Of a stretch of 64,000 bases of DNA, positions 44,678-53,372 are shown one piece after another. The position numbers and the translations under genes are program-made. Positions within the stretch are counted from its first letter, which is position 1, and every line of letters starts with the position of its first letter. The notes beneath the pieces were generated by a model, which was not told the DNA's origin, did not search any database, and saw nothing but the letters and a program-made list of their open reading frames with translations. Source of the DNA: Limnobacter alexandrii (GTDB lineage: Bacteria; Pseudomonadota; Gammaproteobacteria; Burkholderiales; Burkholderiaceae_B); NCBI RefSeq assembly GCF_005871185.1, contig NZ_SWKN01000007.1, forward strand, positions 186,001 to 250,000, read 5' to 3'.

Positions 44678-46160
44678 CTGCCCATCCTTTGGAACGTTCT
44701 ACTGCGCGGTGCCAGCGATCAAGCAATGCACCGCGTTCATCAATACTCATTTTGGGATCGAACCGCGCATCCACCTGCCAGTTGGCCAGCAGGCTTTCCT
44801 CGGTGTCAAACACACCCACTGCCAGGCCTGCAAGGTATGCAGCGCCCAATGCAGTGGTTTCAGTCACGGTAGGGCGCACCACGGGTACACCCAATAAATC
44901 AGCCTGAATCTGCATCAACAAATCATTGTTGGATGCGCCGCCATCTACCCTTAATTCACTCAGCGGCTTGGCACCATCCCGCTGCATGGCCTGCACCAAA
45001 TCGACTGTTTGCAGTGCGATGCTTTCCAACGCTGCACGTGCAATGTGAGCCTTGCTGCTGCCCCGCGTCATGCCCACCAAAGTGCCCCTTGCATAGGGGT
45101 CCCAATGTGGTGCACCCAGGCCCGCAAATGCTGGCACCAAACACACACCATCGGTGCTTGGCACGCTGGCCGCCAATGCCTGTACATCGGCAGACTTTTC
45201 AATAATGCCCAAACCATCGCGCAACCACTGCACCACTGCCCCGCCCATGAATACACTGCCCTCCAGCATGTAACTGGTTTTGCCCTTGACTTGCCAACCC
45301 ACGGTGGTCAATAAACGGTTGTGGCTTTCAACCACTTCACGGCCTGTATTCATCAACATGAAGCAACCAGTGCCGTAAGTGTTTTTTGCTTCACCAGGTT
45401 TGAACGCAGTTTGCCCAAAGGTTGCTGCCTGCTGATCACCGGCAACACCCGCAATCGGAATGGCTGCGCCCAGCACCGCTGGATCACACTGCGCAATTTC
45501 GCCGCTTGATTCGCACACCTGCGGCAACATGCTGGGTGGAACATCAAACAACTGGAGTAATTCGGAATCCCACTTCAGTGATTCGATGTTCAGCAACATG
45601 CTGCGCGATGCATTGCTGACATCGCTTGCATGCACTGCACCACCAGTCAGGTTCCAGATCAACCAACTGTCGACTGTGCCAAAAGCAAGTTCACCTGCTT
45701 CAGCTTGGGCACGTGCACCTTCCACATTGTTCAAGACCCAGTTCACTTTCGTGGCTGAAAAATAGGAATCCAGTTCAAGCCCCGTGCTGCGGCGAATCAA
45801 GGCAGCTTTGCCCTGTTCACGCAACTTGTCGCAATACGCAGCCGTGCGGCGGTCTTGCCAAACTATGGCGTTGTACACGGGTTTTCCGGTTTTTCGATTC
45901 CACACCACTGTGGTTTCACGTTGATTCGTTATACCAATACCAGAAATATCTGAAGGCTTTAAGCCCGCTTTTTTAATCGCGCTGCGCGCACAAGTCAGCT
46001 GTGTGTTCCAAATATCTTCAGGCCTGTGCTCGACCCAACCCGCCTTAGGAAAAATTTGCTCGAACTCTTGCTGAGAACTGGCAACCACTTGCGCCTGCGC
46101 ATTGAATACAATGGCGCGCGAGCTGGTGGTGCCTTGGTCCAGTGCCAAGATAAAACCCAT
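44670..46160 (-). CDS. glpK: Glycerol kinase
   Basis: I choose ATG 46160 ([16 protein letters not shown]), after AAGGAGACGACCGC, giving 496 residues, the normal length. The frame is open to 46220. It phosphorylates glycerol with ATP. The ATPase motifs [23 protein letters not shown] and the later [10 protein letters not shown]-like [10 protein letters not shown] are present. It is first in a two-gene glpK-glpD operon. No glpF or glpR is beside it, so glycerol entry may use another transporter or diffusion. Confidence 0.95.
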   Translation of the reverse strand: MGFILALDQGTTSSRAIVFNAQAQVVASSQQEFEQIFPKAGWVEHRPEDIWNTQLTCARSAIKKAGLKPSDISGIGITNQRETTVVWNRKTGKPVYNAIVWQDRRTAAYCDKLREQGKAALIRRSTGLELDSYFSATKVNWVLNNVEGARAQAEAGELAFGTVDSWLIWNLTGGAVHASDVSNASRSMLLNIESLKWDSELLQLFDVPPSMLPQVCESSGEIAQCDPAVLGAAIPIAGVAGDQQAATFGQTAFKPGEAKNTYGTGCFMLMNTGREVVESHNRLLTTVGWQVKGKTSYMLEGSVFMGGAVVQWLRDGLGIIEKSADVQALAASVPSTDGVCLVPAFAGLGAPHWDPYARGTLVGMTRGSSKAHIARAALESIALQTVDLVQAMQRDGAKPLSELRVDGGASNNDLLMQIQADLLGVPVVRPTVTETTALGAAYLAGLAVGVFDTEESLLANWQVDARFDPKMSIDERGALLDRWHRAVERSKGWADA

Positions 46161-46182
46161 GCGGTCGTCTCCTTTCTTGTTG

Positions 46183-46632
46183 TTACTTTCTTTGCCCAGT
46201 GCTGTTCCAGTTGCCCACATGTTTGTTCAAAAAGGCCTGCATTCCTTCGGCCTCAAAACGGCTTACACTCCACAACTCATCGGTCAACACGTCGCTGTTC
46301 AACCAAATGTAGGTCTCGGCGTTCAAGGTTTCACCACTGGTATTCAGCAGCACTTCAATTTCACGACGTTCGTATTCAGGCCCCTCGAATGCGTCCAGTT
46401 TCTTTACATCGTCCGGCAGCACATTCAGCCACACCAGGCCCTGCACTTGCGCAGTAGGGTTTGCCACCATGGCCGGGTAGGTTTCGCCGGGCACCGCATG
46501 GCGTTGATAACCCTTGGCAATTGCATTTAGGCACGGGTAAACACCCTTCACCACCTGCCCCCACACTGGCAAATACATGAGTGATCCGTACACAAAAACA
46601 TGTTTACCGTCTTGCTCAAATTTCGAGCCCAT
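46183..46632 (-). CDS. Gamma-glutamylcyclotransferase-like (AIG2/GGCT) protein
   Basis: This 149-residue protein shows [13 protein letters not shown] near the N-terminus, the substrate loop of GGCT-fold proteins, and [15 protein letters not shown] with the catalytic-type glutamate. Family members form 5-oxoproline from gamma-glutamyl amines or amino acids, though many have other unknown roles. It lies 22 bp upstream of glpK on the same strand, perhaps in the same transcript. Confidence 0.82.
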   Translation of the reverse strand: MGSKFEQDGKHVFVYGSLMYLPVWGQVVKGVYPCLNAIAKGYQRHAVPGETYPAMVANPTAQVQGLVWLNVLPDDVKKLDAFEGPEYERREIEVLLNTSGETLNAETYIWLNSDVLTDELWSVSRFEAEGMQAFLNKHVGNWNSTGQRK

Positions 46633-46687
46633 GCGATGTTACCTTCTCAGATGAAAAACAATTAGAAAATGCCTGCAAGGAGACGAT

Positions 46688-47461
46688 ATGAAAACAACAA
46701 CTGATTTGTTCAATTTACAAGATAAGGTAGCTTTGGTCACGGGTGCAACCCGCGGAATTGGCTTGGCATGCGCGGAATTGCTGGCCAGCAAAGGGGCCAC
46801 TGTGATTATTTCAAGCAGAAAACAAGAGGCATGTGAGCAAATTGCTGCGCAATTTCAAGCAGATGGCCTTAAAGCAGTGCCCATGGCCTGCCATTTGGGC
46901 GAGATGGAACAAATTGAGGCGCTGTACCAACAAATTGAAGCCAAGTTCGGAAAGCTGGATATTCTGGTGAACAACGGCGCAACCAACCCACACTTTGGGC
47001 CAATCTACGACACCGATTTGGCTGCCTTTCAAAAAACCTGCGATGTGAACATTCGTGGCTACTTTTACATGAGCAGCCATGGCTGTAAATTGATGGCCAA
47101 GAACGGCGGCGGCAGCATTATCAATGTGGCCTCAGTCAATGGCGTGATCCCCGGCTTGTACCAAGGTATTTATTCAATTACCAAGGCCGCTGTTATTTCC
47201 ATGACCAAAGCCTTTGCCAAAGAATGCGCGCCGATGAAGGTGCGTGTGAATGCACTGCTGCCCGGTGCAACCGACACCAAATTTGCTTCAGCACTGGTGC
47301 ACAACGATGCGATTCGCAGTGCCTTGCTGCAGCATGTGCCCATGAACCGCGTTGCGCAACCCAGTGAAATGGCGGGCACAGTGCTTTATTTGGCTTCCGA
47401 GGCTTCCAGCTACACCACCGGCGCATGCATCAATGTGGATGGTGGCTACCTGGTGGTGTAA
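46688..47461 (+). CDS. Short-chain dehydrogenase/reductase
   Basis: This 257-residue SDR starts at ATG 46688, with an AAGGAG ribosome site. It has TGATRGIG, NNGA, the catalytic YSITK, and a C-terminal IN VDGGY-type end (TGACINVDGGYLVV), typical of classical SDRs acting on alcohols or 3-oxoacyl compounds. Substrate is unknown. It is divergent from the GGCT-like gene and convergent with the next SDR. Confidence 0.92.
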   Translation: MKTTTDLFNLQDKVALVTGATRGIGLACAELLASKGATVIISSRKQEACEQIAAQFQADGLKAVPMACHLGEMEQIEALYQQIEAKFGKLDILVNNGATNPHFGPIYDTDLAAFQKTCDVNIRGYFYMSSHGCKLMAKNGGGSIINVASVNGVIPGLYQGIYSITKAAVISMTKAFAKECAPMKVRVNALLPGATDTKFASALVHNDAIRSALLQHVPMNRVAQPSEMAGTVLYLASEASSYTTGACINVDGGYLVV

Positions 47462-47473
47462 ATATGACAGGGT

Positions 47474-48298
47474 TTACTTGATTTGTATGCCCTTGTAATC
47501 TTCAGCATTCAGCGTGCGCCCCATTTGTTGCCAAAGAATGTGGCGCATGCGCTTGAATGGCACCAGGCGTGAACCCAACCACACGCGCGCGGCATTGTTG
47601 CCGTACACAATGCGTGGTTCGTTTTTCTTGATGCACTTCAACACGTACTCGCAAATTTCGTCGGGCGGCGTGGTCAGGAATTTCTTGGCAAACTTTTCAT
47701 GCTCAGGCTTGCTGGCAATGTTGGTATTGATACCACCAGGGTGTACCAAATGCACTTGCACTTTGCTGTTGGAAAGCTCCACCATCAGCGACTCAGTAAA
47801 GCCGCGCACTGCAAACTTGCTGGCGCAGTAATCTGAATTGCTGGGCGTGCCCACCAAACCAAAAATACTCGACACATTGACCACGGCGCCTTCACCGTTG
47901 GCCAGCAGTTGCGGCAAGAATGCACGGGTGCCATGCACCACACCCCAGAAATTAATACCCATGACGCGCTCATAACTGTCATCGCTCAAGGCCCAGACTG
48001 GTCGCCCTTCTCCACTGACACCGGCATTGTTAATAATCACATGCGCATTGCCCAAAGCGGCTTTCACTGCCTGGGCAAAAGCGTACACCCCTGCCTTGTC
48101 GGACACATCCAGTTTCTCGGCATACACCTGCACACTGGCGGCTTGCATCACCAGTTTCTCGGTTTCTTTCAAACCTTTTTCGTCGTAGTCGCACAAAGCC
48201 ACTTTGCTGCCAAGTTTGGCAAACATCAGTGCGTAGGAGCGCCCCATGCCTGACCCAGCACCGGTGATCACCACGACTTTGTCTTTGAAATTTTTCAT
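47474..48298 (-). CDS. Short-chain dehydrogenase/reductase coupled to the monooxygenase
   Basis: This 274-residue SDR has TGAGSGMG, NNAG and the catalytic YCASK, with an extended C-terminus beyond the classical core. Its ATG overlaps the monooxygenase stop by 4 nt (ATGA), so the two are translationally coupled. A natural pathway is alcohol to ketone by this SDR, then ketone to ester by the BVMO. This is inferred from family and order. Confidence 0.92.
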   Translation of the reverse strand: MKNFKDKVVVITGAGSGMGRSYALMFAKLGSKVALCDYDEKGLKETEKLVMQAASVQVYAEKLDVSDKAGVYAFAQAVKAALGNAHVIINNAGVSGEGRPVWALSDDSYERVMGINFWGVVHGTRAFLPQLLANGEGAVVNVSSIFGLVGTPSNSDYCASKFAVRGFTESLMVELSNSKVQVHLVHPGGINTNIASKPEHEKFAKKFLTTPPDEICEYVLKCIKKNEPRIVYGNNAARVWLGSRLVPFKRMRHILWQQMGRTLNAEDYKGIQIK

Positions 48299-49821
48299 GC
48301 GGCTGCCCCTTCTGTGAGCAATTCAGATTCATCGGATTGTGCAGGCTTGTGTTGCGCCAATGGTGCTTGCAACACATGGTCGTTCATCTTGAAATTCCTG
48401 GCCATGCGCAGGTAGGTGTAACTAAAGCCAGGAAACATGGCCACCACATGGCCGCTTTTGCTTTTGTACCAGCTGGTGCAACCACCGCGTTTCCACACGG
48501 TTTTTTCCATTTCGCTGTGAATGTGGGTGGTGTAGCGTTCTTCGGCTTGGGGCTTCACTTCAATTGCAGCAGCTTTTTTCGCTTTCACTTCAGCAATTGC
48601 ACGCATGATGTAGTGCATCTGCGCTTCAATCACGAAAATCGCAGAGGTGTGCCCAATACCCGTGTTGGGACCAGTCACGATAAACAGGTTGGGAAACCGG
48701 GGCACAGTGGTACCCAGGTAAGCGCGCGGAAATTCATTCCACACATCAGCCAGTTTGGTGCCGTTTGTTCCAACAACGGGATAAGAGATCACACCATCCG
48801 TGGCGTCATAGCCTGTGGAATACACAATGCAATCCAGATCAATCTGCTCACCGCTTTGCGTCTTGATGCCTGTTTCATTAATCTCGGCGATGCCGTCGGT
48901 TCTGTCGTGCAGGCTCACATTGGGGCGGCAATACGCAGGGTAAAGCGTGTTGCTCAAAATAATACGCTTGCAACCAATCGTGAAATCGGGCGTTACCTTC
49001 TTGCGCAGCTCAGGGTCTTTGATCTGCTTTTTGATGTGATGCAAAGCCTCGCGCTGGGCAATGTTCTTCAATGCAAAGTCAGAATACTTGAATGCAATCA
49101 CCCGGCTTTCCAGTCCCCAATAGATGGCAGCTCGGGCCAGTTTGCGAATGGGCTCCACTTTCAGCAAGGCACGTTGCCAAGGCTTGAACACCCGGTCTGG
49201 GCGCGGCAGCACCCAGTGGGGCGAACGCTGAAATACATGCAAATGCCCTACTTCAGGCGCAATGGCGGGGATCACCTGTGCTGCGCTAGCTCCGCTGCCG
49301 ATAATGGCTACACGCTTGCCTGTGTGGTCGTATTGCTGGTCCCAGGCATTGGTATGAAAGGTTTTTCCCTTGAAGGTGTCGCGTCCTTTGAAGTTTGGAA
49401 TCACCGGCGTACTCAAAGGGCCAGAGGCATTGATCACAAACTGCGCCTTGATCACATCGCCTGTTTGCAAATGCACATGCCAGCGTTGTTCATTCTCGTG
49501 CCATTCGGTGCGCTGCACATTGCTGTTGGTGCGGGTTTTCTCGCGCAGGCCGTGCTTGGTGATCACATGCTCGGTGTACTGCTGAAGCTCGGCACCCTCG
49601 GCAAACATTTGACTCCAGTCGTAAGGTTCACTCTCGATGGAATACAACAGCGATTGAACATCCACAGCAGCGCCGGGATAAGAGTTCTGACACCAGGTGC
49701 CGCCCATGAAATCGCGGCGCTCCAGCATGATGAAATCTTCAATGCCACGCTTTTTCAAATTGATGGCTGCGCACTGGCCACCAAAGCCACTGCCAATAAT
49801 TACAACTGTGTATTCACTCAT
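48295..49821 (-). CDS. Baeyer-Villiger-type flavin monooxygenase
   Basis: I start at ATG 49821 (MSEYTVVIIGSGFGG), about 7 nt after AAGG, giving 508 residues. The frame is open to 49884, but that lies upstream of the likely promoter. It has an FAD-binding GSGFGG motif, the BVMO fingerprint FKGKTFHTNAWD (FxGxxxHxxxW[PD]) and an NADPH-binding GSGASAAQVIP motif. BVMOs insert one oxygen into a ketone to give an ester or lactone. Substrate is unknown. Confidence 0.92.
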   Translation of the reverse strand: MSEYTVVIIGSGFGGQCAAINLKKRGIEDFIMLERRDFMGGTWCQNSYPGAAVDVQSLLYSIESEPYDWSQMFAEGAELQQYTEHVITKHGLREKTRTNSNVQRTEWHENEQRWHVHLQTGDVIKAQFVINASGPLSTPVIPNFKGRDTFKGKTFHTNAWDQQYDHTGKRVAIIGSGASAAQVIPAIAPEVGHLHVFQRSPHWVLPRPDRVFKPWQRALLKVEPIRKLARAAIYWGLESRVIAFKYSDFALKNIAQREALHHIKKQIKDPELRKKVTPDFTIGCKRIILSNTLYPAYCRPNVSLHDRTDGIAEINETGIKTQSGEQIDLDCIVYSTGYDATDGVISYPVVGTNGTKLADVWNEFPRAYLGTTVPRFPNLFIVTGPNTGIGHTSAIFVIEAQMHYIMRAIAEVKAKKAAAIEVKPQAEERYTTHIHSEMEKTVWKRGGCTSWYKSKSGHVVAMFPGFSYTYLRMARNFKMNDHVLQAPLAQHKPAQSDESELLTEGAAA

Positions 49822-49855
49822 GCCAAAGCCTTTTCGGAAAGTTTTTGCTTCCGTG

Positions 49856-49884
49856 AATGTATATCTGACAACAATCATTGTCAA
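49856..49884 (-). promoter_or_regulatory. Promoter of the BVMO-SDR operon with shared motif
   Basis: On the minus strand a consensus -35 TTGACA (49879-49884) and -10 TACATT (49856-49861) are 17 bp apart, putting the start near 49849 and a leader of about 28 nt. The -35 and spacer carry the inverted repeat TGACAA...TTGTCA and the motif CTGACAACAATCAT shared with the pilin promoter. Confidence 0.65.
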
Positions 49885-50000
49885 TTATAAATTCACCAAT
49901 AGAGGGTAGAACCCTCCCCCTAATTGGAGGATTAAAAAACTGGCGCACTTGCAAAATTGATGGGTATTAAATACCAATCAAACAATTTAGGAGCAAATCC

Positions 50001-51311
50001 ATGGCCGCACCCCAAGCATTAATCAAAGACCTCGAAGGCGAGGTTAACGTGAGCCGCAACGGTGAAGTGGTGGCCGTGAAAGCTGGCGACTTTCTCCTGC
50101 CCGGTGACGAGGTAGTGACCGGTGCCAACGGACGCCTGGCACTCGAATTTCCAGGAACTGACGGACAAATTCCGGCAGCGGGCGTGATGACGGCCAACGG
50201 CAAACTCACCTTGGGCGAACAACCCGGTGCCAACGGTCAGCAGCAAATTGTGGTACTTGAAGACGGTGAATGTTTTGAGTTCACCACCGAACTTGCCGAG
50301 AACTCAGCCGCCGCCGAGGGTGGCGCAGTGGCTGGTTTGTTTGGCGCTGGCCTGCTGGGTGCAGGCAGTGGCGGCCTGGCCGGCGCGGGTGCTGTGGCGG
50401 CAGGCGCATTTCTGGCGGGTGGTTCAGGCGACTCGGGCGGCAGCGATACTTCCAGCGGCGGCAGCAACATTAATAATGCCGGTGTGGGTGCTGGCGAATT
50501 TTCTTCTCAAGACAGCCCACAAAGCCTTGAAGAATTTGCCTCTGAAAACCTGACACAAGAAAACCTGCAAGACAGTATTCTTCAGCCAATTCAAGATGCT
50601 GTACAAAACAGCCAGAACAACCCTGAATCCACACCAGACAACATTGCTGTTGCGGTAGAACAAACTGGCCTAGGCGTGCTCGAGAACGTGCACGACGCTT
50701 TGGTAGCCACCACAGGTGAAGGCACACCACAGGCTGACCTCGTACAACAATTGGTCGATGGGGTGAATGAAACACCACTGGGCGAACCACTCAGCCCGAT
50801 CACCACGCCACTGAGCGAGGCAGTCAACACCGACCTTGGACTGGATACCTTAATTTCTGCCTTGCCCAATGTAGACCCAACAGATGGTGGCTTGGTGACC
50901 AGCGTGGTTGATTTGGCTGATGGCATTACCCAACCCATTAGCGAACAGGTGGAACCTTATGACCAACTGCTTCAAGGCTTGCGGGACGTGGCTGTAGAAA
51001 TTGACAATGTGCTGGATGGAGTATTGAGCCAGGTAACTACCGAGGTTCCAAACCTGGAAGGCTTGGGCGATGGCACACCAGCCCTGCCCGCGGAAGTGGA
51101 AGGTGGCCTGGCCGATTTGGTCGACGGTATTCTGGGGGGTGCAGACACCTTGCAGTCTGCGCTTGAAGGCGCGGGTGGCTCTGGTTTACCGGAAATTCCC
51201 GAAGGCGATTTACTGGGCACACTCAGCAGTGGCATTTCTTCCGGTGCAGATGCACTGGGTGGCGAACTGGGCGGCTTGCCTGGCTTGCCAACCGATGGCT
51301 TGCCCAGCTAA
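50001..51311 (+). CDS. Retention-module-like acidic, Ala/Gly-rich protein
   Basis: This 436-residue protein starts at ATG 50001, after AGGAG. Residues 1-100 (ALIKDLEGEVNVSRNGEVV, AGDFLLPGDEVVTGANGRLAL) resemble the N-terminal retention module of type I-secreted giant adhesins. A Gly/Ala-rich hydrophobic stretch (~110-145) then precedes a long acidic helical region with repeated LVDGI/LADGI-like pieces. No RTX nonapeptides or C-terminal secretion signal are visible. The function is unknown. A terminator hairpin follows. Confidence 0.7.
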   Translation: MAAPQALIKDLEGEVNVSRNGEVVAVKAGDFLLPGDEVVTGANGRLALEFPGTDGQIPAAGVMTANGKLTLGEQPGANGQQQIVVLEDGECFEFTTELAENSAAAEGGAVAGLFGAGLLGAGSGGLAGAGAVAAGAFLAGGSGDSGGSDTSSGGSNINNAGVGAGEFSSQDSPQSLEEFASENLTQENLQDSILQPIQDAVQNSQNNPESTPDNIAVAVEQTGLGVLENVHDALVATTGEGTPQADLVQQLVDGVNETPLGEPLSPITTPLSEAVNTDLGLDTLISALPNVDPTDGGLVTSVVDLADGITQPISEQVEPYDQLLQGLRDVAVEIDNVLDGVLSQVTTEVPNLEGLGDGTPALPAEVEGGLADLVDGILGGADTLQSALEGAGGSGLPEIPEGDLLGTLSSGISSGADALGGELGGLPGLPTDGLPS

Positions 51312-51356
51312 TACGCATCACACTTTATATTTGTCATCAAGATTTCATCTTTGAAC

Positions 51357-51395
51357 AATAGGCTCGATCGTTTTACAGCGATACGAGCCTATTTT
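51357..51395 (+). terminator. Hairpin abutting the next start codon
   Basis: AATAGGCTCG (51357-51366) and CGAGCCTATT (51384-51393) form a 10-bp stem, with an inner ATCG/CGAT pair, followed by T residues. It ends 3 nt before the ATG at 51397, so it can end the upstream transcript but also covers the place where a ribosome site should be. No Shine-Dalgarno sequence is seen there. Confidence 0.6.
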
Positions 51396-51396
51396 C

Positions 51397-53286
51397 ATGA
51401 ACAAGACCAAAATTCAACTGTTCGCACTCAGTGCGATTGCAGCAGCTACATTGGCTGCATGTGGTGGCGACAACAACACAACGCCCGCCGTCAGTGCCAG
51501 CGAAACCACCAGCATAGCCAGACTGAGCACCTACAACTCCGGGGTGTATGACGCATCTGCCGCTGAGATTCCCGCCTATGACCCAATCAGCCAACGTTTG
51601 TTCGTGGTGAACGCCCAAGCTGGCGCAATCGATGTGCTCGATTTGAGTGACCCGGAAAACCCCGTACTTGAACAAACGCTGACCACAAATGCCTTGCGTG
51701 CCGGTTCTGTTGTCAACAGCGTTGCGGTTGCCAATGGCATTCTTGCCGTGGCGGTTGAGGACGCAACAAAAACCAACCCAGGCTTGGCAGCTTTCTACAG
51801 CACCGAAACCCTGGCCTTGCTTGGCTCCGTTGCGGTTGGCGCACAGCCAGACATGATTGTGTTTACACCCGATGGCACCAAGGCCTTGACTGCCAATGAA
51901 GGCGAACCCAGTGACAACTATCAAATTGACCCCGATGGCAGCGTAAGCATCATCGACTTGAGTACACCATCGATGCCAGTGGCCACAACGGCCAGTTTTG
52001 CAGGCTTTGACGCAGCTACATTGCGTGCCGCTGGCGTCAGGATTTACGGCCCGACAAACACTGCTGGCGGCAGTGTTCTCGAGGGAGCAAGTGCAGCCCA
52101 AGACATCGAGCCAGAGTACATCACCATTTCTCAGGACAACACCACCGCCTTTGTGACCCTTCAGGAAAACAATGCCATTGCAAAAATTGACATTGCCTCT
52201 GCCACGGTTACCGACATTCTGCCCTTGGGCGAAAAAGACCACGGCATCGCAGGCAATGAATTTGATGCCTCGGATGAGGAAGACGGCGCAATCAATATTC
52301 GCACCTGGCCCGGCGTGCGTGGCTTGTACCTGCCTGATGCAATCGCCAGTTACACGGTAGGCGGCAATACCTTTTTGGTAACCGCCAATGAAGGCGATGC
52401 CCGCGCTTGGGGCGAGGACAATGACGCCTATTTTGCCGGTGATTCAACCCTGGGCTTTGTTGAAGAATTCAGAGTGAAGCACTTGGTCAATGCCAATGGC
52501 TGGGCTGGTCGATTGAATGATGATCTGCCACCCCAACTCAATTCACTGGCGCAAGGTGGTTTGCTCAATCCATTGGTGTTTGGCTATTGTGGTGCCACTG
52601 CAAGCAGCCCGGGCGCATGCCGCGCTGATGACATGTTGGGCCGATTGAACATCACATGGACCATGGGTTATCAAAAAGACGTCAACGGCAATCCTGTCCT
52701 CTACGACGCAGCCACTGGCTTGGTCTCGCCCACAGGCACACGGATCATGTACGACAAGCTGTATTCCTACGGCGGCCGCTCCTTCTCCATTTTTGATTCA
52801 AACGGTGCCTTGGTATTCGATTCAGGCTCAGAGTTTGAAAGGTTCTTTGCCAGCGACGATTGCATGGTGGGAAGTGCCCGCAACATTCCATGCAAAGACT
52901 TCTTCAATTCCGGCCACGATGAAGGCAACGCCTTGGACAGCCGCAGTGATGCGAAAGGCCCCGAGCCGGAGGGCATTGCAGTAGGCACGGTGGGCACCAA
53001 AACCTACGCCTTTATTGGTCTGGAACGTTTTGGTGGTGTGTTGATTTATGACATTACCAACCCCAATTCTCCGTTTCGCGTGGATTATCTGAATACTCGT
53101 GAAATTTGGGACATGGAACCCGAAGATGCCACCACGCCAGCCGAACTCGCTGCATTCGGCGATCTGGGCCCGGAAGGCCTGGTGTTTATAGCGGCGACCG
53201 ATTCCCCAACAGGTGAAGATCTTTTGGTGGTGAGCAGTGAAGTGAGTGGAACAACTACCACCTATTCGCTGAACTTGCCTCGTTAA
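51397..53286 (+). CDS. Choice-of-anchor I lipoprotein (beta-propeller-like)
   Basis: This 629-residue lipoprotein has signal QLFALSAIAAATLAACGG (lipid Cys22). Its long beta-repeat body contains PENPVLEQTLTTNAL, IVFTPDGTKALTANEGEPSDNY and GPEPEGIAVGTVGTKTYAFIGLERFGGVLIYDI, which match the choice-of-anchor I/alkaline-phosphatase-like esterase family of surface or exported proteins. Enzyme activity is not clear. A stop lies just upstream in frame (51352), so ATG 51397 is the only good start, and it directly follows a hairpin. Confidence 0.85.
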   Translation: MNKTKIQLFALSAIAAATLAACGGDNNTTPAVSASETTSIARLSTYNSGVYDASAAEIPAYDPISQRLFVVNAQAGAIDVLDLSDPENPVLEQTLTTNALRAGSVVNSVAVANGILAVAVEDATKTNPGLAAFYSTETLALLGSVAVGAQPDMIVFTPDGTKALTANEGEPSDNYQIDPDGSVSIIDLSTPSMPVATTASFAGFDAATLRAAGVRIYGPTNTAGGSVLEGASAAQDIEPEYITISQDNTTAFVTLQENNAIAKIDIASATVTDILPLGEKDHGIAGNEFDASDEEDGAINIRTWPGVRGLYLPDAIASYTVGGNTFLVTANEGDARAWGEDNDAYFAGDSTLGFVEEFRVKHLVNANGWAGRLNDDLPPQLNSLAQGGLLNPLVFGYCGATASSPGACRADDMLGRLNITWTMGYQKDVNGNPVLYDAATGLVSPTGTRIMYDKLYSYGGRSFSIFDSNGALVFDSGSEFERFFASDDCMVGSARNIPCKDFFNSGHDEGNALDSRSDAKGPEPEGIAVGTVGTKTYAFIGLERFGGVLIYDITNPNSPFRVDYLNTREIWDMEPEDATTPAELAAFGDLGPEGLVFIAATDSPTGEDLLVVSSEVSGTTTTYSLNLPR

Positions 53287-53312
53287 AACAAATAATCGAT
53301 TGACCCATGCAT

Positions 53313-53345
53313 AAAAAAATCCCGGTATCGACTACCGGGATTTTT
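53313..53345. terminator. Bidirectional intrinsic terminator
   Basis: ATCCCGGTA and TACCGGGAT pair around a 5-nt TCGAC loop, with A and T runs on both sides. It separates two convergent lipoprotein genes and can serve both. Confidence 0.92.
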
Positions 53346-53372
53346 ACGTCACACGCAAGAAATTAAAGCGTG

